Assembly: GCA_038198445.1 (NCBI GenBank)
Contig: JBBPZZ010000157.1
Location: forward strand, 1 to 9,244
DNA length: 9,244 nt
Direction: 5' to 3'
Origin: JACDDK01 sp038198445
Lineage (GTDB): Bacteria; Actinomycetota; Rubrobacteria; Rubrobacterales; Rubrobacteraceae
Numbering within the stretch: the stretch's first letter is position 1; every line of letters starts with the position of its first letter. The notes under the pieces were generated by a model. It was not told where the DNA came from. It saw nothing but the letters and a program-made list of their open reading frames with translations, and ran no database searches. Made by a program: the position numbers and the translations under genes. Below are positions 6,864 to 9,244 of this stretch, piece after piece.

Positions 6864-7665
6864 CCACGGCCTCCCTCTCCACTTTCATCATAGCCTTCGT
6901 CTCCTCGCTCAACTCTTCGAGCGCCTGCCAGATCCCGTGGACTCGCTCTATCAGGCGCCGATCCGAGACCGACTGACGGCCGGATCTCCTGCCGCTCACC
7001 CCAGGATCGAAGACCTCCGCCGCGGGCAATTCCTCCAGCCCGAGGCTCCATCGCTGATTCATGGCCCAGACGACCGGAAAGCCGTCCCGGATCATGTCCA
7101 GCGAGACCGCCAGGGTATCCTCGGGATACTCACGGGCGAACGCAAGCAGCGCCTCATTGTGCGCCAGCCACATCCGTAGCGCGAGATCCGGCTCCTCCCA
7201 GAACCGCCGGTGTATGGAGCTGTTCACCAACCCATGAAAGAGGTTCGAAGAGTGACGCTGACCCAGAGAGTACGTTGACTCCGCGAAGTGCCGGTACACG
7301 AGCAGAACCTTCATGTCCGGGAGCAGATACTTCCAGAGCATCATGAACATGCATGCCCTAGGGTCCTTGAAGCCCCAGATACGGTGCTCGGTGTTTCGGC
7401 GCTCCACCAACTGCTTCATGCGCTGCCAGTGAGGCCGGTTCACGACGGGCAGGAAGGGCTCGCTCACAAGCCACGTCAGGCCGTTATCGGCGAGTATCTT
7501 CTGGTGGAGGTCCACTACCTCCCGGTCCTCGAAGTGTCCATAGGGATTGGACGGCAGGGCTTCGAGCAACTCATAGCCCAGAAACAGCCCCGCCCGGTGC
7601 AGGAGTTGCGCCGTCGCCGATGTCCCGCTGCGATGGAACCCGGCGATGATTAGTTGATCGCTCAA
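6850..7665 (-). CDS. Sulfotransferase of the short FHRSGTS type
   Basis: Predicted sulfotransferase of 271 residues, from a different subfamily than the three tandem paralogs (Sulfotransfer_3-like). The N-terminal phosphosulfate loop is GFHRSGTS (9-16). NPYGHFED (40-47) and WGFKDPR (97-103) are characteristic of this group. VYRHFAESTYS (123-133) supplies R125 and S133, the expected 3'-phosphate pair in R-x7-S spacing. The C-terminal 40 residues are charged and helical and may form a coiled coil. It starts at TTG 7665: a TAG stop lies directly upstream in frame and a purine-rich AGAGAAGAG precedes it, so no longer start is possible. It is the first gene of the leftward operon, and its end overlaps the repeat-protein gene by 14 bases. 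Enzymes of this type often sit among glycosyltransferases, but some members have unproven activity, so sulfate transfer is likely rather than certain. Confidence 0.88.
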   Translation of the reverse strand: MSDQLIIAGFHRSGTSATAQLLHRAGLFLGYELLEALPSNPYGHFEDREVVDLHQKILADNGLTWLVSEPFLPVVNRPHWQRMKQLVERRNTEHRIWGFKDPRACMFMMLWKYLLPDMKVLLVYRHFAESTYSLGQRHSSNLFHGLVNSSIHRRFWEEPDLALRMWLAHNEALLAFAREYPEDTLAVSLDMIRDGFPVVWAMNQRWSLGLEELPAAEVFDPGVSGRRSGRQSVSDRRLIERVHGIWQALEELSEETKAMMKVEREAVVVGE

Positions 7666-7687
7666 CTACCACTCTTCTCTTCGATAC

Positions 7688-7716
7688 ATCATATCCGCAA
7701 TCTTAGCACCAAAACT
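7688..7716 (-). promoter_or_regulatory. Possible promoter of the leftward operon
   Basis: On the minus strand a TATGAT hexamer (7693-7688) matches the -10 consensus at five of six bases. A weak AGTTTT-like -35 sits 17 bases upstream. Initiation would fall near 7681, giving a leader of about 16 bases before the TTG start, enough to include its AGAGAAGAG ribosome-binding site. The -35 is poor, so this is a candidate only. Confidence 0.3.
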
Positions 7717-7729
7717 CGCCTCTTCCCTG

Positions 7730-7753
7730 CTACTCTCCTGGTACAGGAGATAG
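7730..7753. promoter_or_regulatory. Inverted repeat, possible operator or hairpin
   Basis: The arms TCTCCTG (7734-7740) and CAGGAGA (7744-7750) are perfect reverse complements around a GTA centre. CTA/TAG outer arms (7730-7732 and 7751-7753) extend the stem past one unpaired C. A second small palindrome, TAGC-TTTTC-GCTA, follows at 7751-7763. The site lies about 40 bases upstream of the putative leftward -10 box. This suits a dimeric regulator's operator better than a terminator, because no T-run follows on either strand. Function is inferred from position only. Confidence 0.4.
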
Positions 7754-7903
7754 CTTTTCGCTAGTAGAAATGCCATCCTCGTATACACCTCCCGGTGCGT
7801 CGTTCAGCTGGTCACGAGAGGGAGTTGGCGAATCTTTTTCCATCAACCCTCCAGCGTTATCGAAACAGCCATAGACCAGCCCCACGATACCTTGTTCCGT
7901 CCT

Positions 7904-7933
7904 TTCGCAAAAGTGTTCGAGACCTGCTATCGT
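7904..7933 (+). promoter_or_regulatory. Weak possible promoter of the rightward operon
   Basis: TTCGCA (7904-7909) and TATCGT (7928-7933) are spaced 18 bases apart, and TGC just before the second box resembles an extended -10. A leader of about 50 bases would precede ATG 7992. Both hexamers are imperfect and other combinations in this region score similarly by eye. Confidence 0.2.
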
Positions 7934-7991
7934 TTGGTGGTTGATCAGAGGTTTTCGATGTCGGAGACTACGGCGAGTAGGATATTCGTAG

Positions 7992-9014
7992 ATGCTATCC
8001 AACGTGGCTTCAAACGTCCTAAAGACGCGGAGATTGAAACTTTTCCTAGACAGATTGACTGCTATCCTGGTTCCTCCTCCCAAGGTGCGCGTTGTTGCGA
8101 TATTGGCCGCATATAACGAGGAACGCTTTATCCGGGGCTGCATCGAGAACCTGGTAGGTCAGGGTGTGAACGTATACCTGATAGACAACTCCTCCACCGA
8201 CCGGACCGTGGAGATCGCCAGGGATTACCTCGGGTACGGGTTGGTCGGCATCGAGACTTTCCCCCGTGGCGAAGGGGTCTACAGGTGGCGAGAGATCCTC
8301 GCGCGTAAAGAGGAGCTGGCCTCTACCCTGGACGCGGATTGGTTCATGCACGTGGACGCTGACGAGATCCACCTGCCACCCCGCGCCAATCAGACGCTTG
8401 CGGAAGCCTTTGCCAGAGTCGAGGCGGCCGGCTACAATGCAGTGGATTTTCAGGAGTTCGCGTTCGTCCCTACTCGCGAGGCCCCCGACCACGACCACCC
8501 CGGCTACGAGAGAACTATGCGCTGGTACTATCCGTTCACTCCCTCTCCAGGGCCGCGCCTCATAAGAGCCTGGAAAAAGCAGAGCGAACCCGTGGGAATA
8601 AGCAAGCGTGGGGGCCACAAGCCGGATTTCCCGGACATGAAAATATATCCCGTGAAGTTCCAGATGAAGCATTACCTCTTTCTGAGCGCGCGGCACATCC
8701 TGAACAAGTACGGGAACCGCGAGTTCGATAAAGCGGAGGTGGATCGCGGTTGGCACGGCTGGCGCATGCGGCTGAAGAGGGAAAGAGTCCTGCTACCCTC
8801 GCAAGACGAACTCAAGACACACGTTCCCGGCAAGAGACTCGACCCCTCGAACCCGCGCGAGCAGCACGTAACGACGAGTTGGGCGCTCCCACGGAGACCA
8901 GTGGACCTATACTTCCGGCGAGAGCCCGAACCGATCGATCCCGCCGAAGCAACACACAACGGAGAGCCGGACGACCTGCCGGCAACAGCCGCTTCCGTAG
9001 GAGAAGTCGGATGA
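7992..9014 (+). CDS. GT-A family 2 glycosyltransferase
   Basis: Predicted inverting glycosyltransferase of 340 residues, the first gene of the rightward operon. The nucleotide-binding start is VVAILAAYNEE (34-44), followed by YLIDNSSTDRT (62-72) and the metal-binding HVDADEIH with D122-A-D124. The layout resembles the Glyco_tranf_2_4 group, whose members have a short GT-A domain and a variable C-terminal part. The C-terminal third contains MKHYLFLSARHILNKYG and ends in an acidic, Ala/Pro-rich tail that looks disordered. ATG 7992 is the most upstream possible start because TAG directly precedes it in frame. AGGA lies nine bases upstream. TTG 8055 would remove 21 residues, leaving the domain intact. 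Residues 1-30 are basic and amphipathic and may help membrane contact. It overlaps the next gene by four bases (ATGA). Confidence 0.9.
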   Translation: MLSNVASNVLKTRRLKLFLDRLTAILVPPPKVRVVAILAAYNEERFIRGCIENLVGQGVNVYLIDNSSTDRTVEIARDYLGYGLVGIETFPRGEGVYRWREILARKEELASTLDADWFMHVDADEIHLPPRANQTLAEAFARVEAAGYNAVDFQEFAFVPTREAPDHDHPGYERTMRWYYPFTPSPGPRLIRAWKKQSEPVGISKRGGHKPDFPDMKIYPVKFQMKHYLFLSARHILNKYGNREFDKAEVDRGWHGWRMRLKRERVLLPSQDELKTHVPGKRLDPSNPREQHVTTSWALPRRPVDLYFRREPEPIDPAEATHNGEPDDLPATAASVGEVG

Positions 9015-9244
9015 GCGTAGCGGCAGAGTCTGGTAACCGCGAAGGTCTCAAGGAATACGCCCTCCACTGGAACTGGGTCACCAAACCCTCATCATCCGGC
9101 TTCACCGCCGTCATGCGCGTCAAGAACGAAGCCCGGTCCCTCCCCTTCGTCCTTCCTCAGATGCTCCAATCCGTGGAGCAGCTCATCGTGGTCGACAATG
9201 ACTCCTCCGACGGCACACCAGAGCTTGCAAGAAGCATCGCCAAG
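9011..9244 (+). CDS. GT-A family 2 glycosyltransferase (5' part, cut by window edge)
   Basis: The first 78 codons of a second GT-A glycosyltransferase, open to the window end. After about 30 residues of aromatic- and serine-containing leader comes FTAVMRVKNEARSLPFVLPQ (31-50), then LIVVDNDSSDGTPELA (58-73). These are the nucleotide-sugar binding strands of family 2 enzymes. The DXD motif would lie beyond the window. ATG 9011 overlaps the upstream stop as ATGA and has GGAG about eight bases upstream, so the two enzymes are translationally coupled. It probably acts on the same glycan as its neighbour. Donor and acceptor cannot be inferred from this fragment. Confidence 0.85.
   Translation, partial: MSVAAESGNREGLKEYALHWNWVTKPSSSGFTAVMRVKNEARSLPFVLPQMLQSVEQLIVVDNDSSDGTPELARSIAK

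Larger units (their letters stand above)
7666..7991. other. Divergent intergenic region
   Basis: This 326-base stretch between the two operons holds no gene I can support. It is visibly richer in A+T than the flanking genes. It contains a short inverted repeat near 7730-7753, a possible leftward promoter ending near 7688 and a weak possible rightward promoter near 7904-7933. It must carry the promoters of both operons unless transcription enters from outside the window. I see no rho-independent terminator, tRNA or attachment site in it. Confidence 0.75.

Noticed and set aside
3776..6976. Plus-strand open frames of 230-285 residues (3776-4633, 4876-5676, 6284-6976).
   Set aside because: They run opposite the glycosyltransferases, methyltransferase and repeat protein, have no domain signatures, and are what GC-rich coding DNA produces by chance.
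7734..7763. The intergenic palindromes as a rho-independent terminator.
   Set aside because: Neither strand has a run of T after the stem, and no gene ends nearby: both flanking genes start on either side.
7892..8116. A 74-residue plus-strand open frame overlapping the glycosyltransferase start.
   Set aside because: It starts at a TTG without a good ribosome-binding site and overlaps a well-supported gene by about 125 bases in another frame.
7730..8143. A 137-residue minus-strand open frame spanning most of the divergent intergenic region.
   Set aside because: It runs antisense into the start of the rightward glycosyltransferase, has no recognisable motif and would fill the only space available for both promoters. 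I left it out but cannot fully exclude it.
1..9244. CRISPR array, insertion sequence, tRNA, rRNA or phage attachment site.
   Set aside because: I saw no regularly spaced short repeats, transposase motifs, terminal inverted repeats or tRNA-like folds. The repeats present are coding paralogy and one internal protein repeat.

Overview
This window looks like part of a cell-surface glycan gene cluster from a GC-rich bacterium. All recognisable genes belong to families that build or decorate carbohydrates: four sulfotransferases, four glycosyltransferases (two GT-B type, two GT-A type) and one SAM-dependent methyltransferase, plus one small repeat-containing protein I do not recognise. GC content looks close to 60% by eye (not computed). 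AGG/AGA arginine and ATA isoleucine codons are common, and Shine-Dalgarno sequences with GTG and TTG starts are used. This is compatible with an actinobacterial lineage such as Rubrobacter, but the window holds no phylogenetic marker and I hold that placement only weakly.

Layout. Eight genes are read leftward (minus strand) from about 7665 to beyond base 1. In transcription order they are: a short P-loop-like sulfotransferase (7665-6850), a 145-residue repeat protein (6863-6426), a methyltransferase with an unexplained N-terminal domain (6419-5250), two GT-B glycosyltransferases (5256-4090 and 4093-3044), and three tandem paralogous heparan-type sulfotransferases (3033-2032, 1953-961 and 946 to beyond base 1). 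Stops and starts overlap or lie within 14 bases of each other at every junction except one (78 bases), so this is almost certainly one operon. A 326-base gene-free stretch (7666-7991) separates it from a divergent rightward operon. That operon holds a complete GT-A glycosyltransferase (7992-9014) and the start of a second one (from 9011), joined by an ATGA overlap.

How the genes may work together (inference). The glycosyltransferases would assemble a saccharide, the methyltransferase would O- or N-methylate it or a precursor, and the sulfotransferases would transfer sulfate from PAPS to sugar hydroxyls or amines. The three tandem sulfotransferases keep the same PAPS-binding motifs but differ in the segments between them, which suggests different acceptor positions on one glycan. 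No flippase, polymerase, exporter or PAPS-synthesis gene is visible, so lipid-linked, secreted and protein-linked products all remain possible.

The most unusual points are these: the mosaic identity of the sulfotransferase paralogs (98-base and 49-base near-identical blocks inside otherwise diverged genes, suggesting gene conversion), the small protein made of two gapless 42-residue repeats in a coupled position between a sulfotransferase and a methyltransferase, and the methyltransferase's roughly 200-residue uncharacterised N-terminal region.
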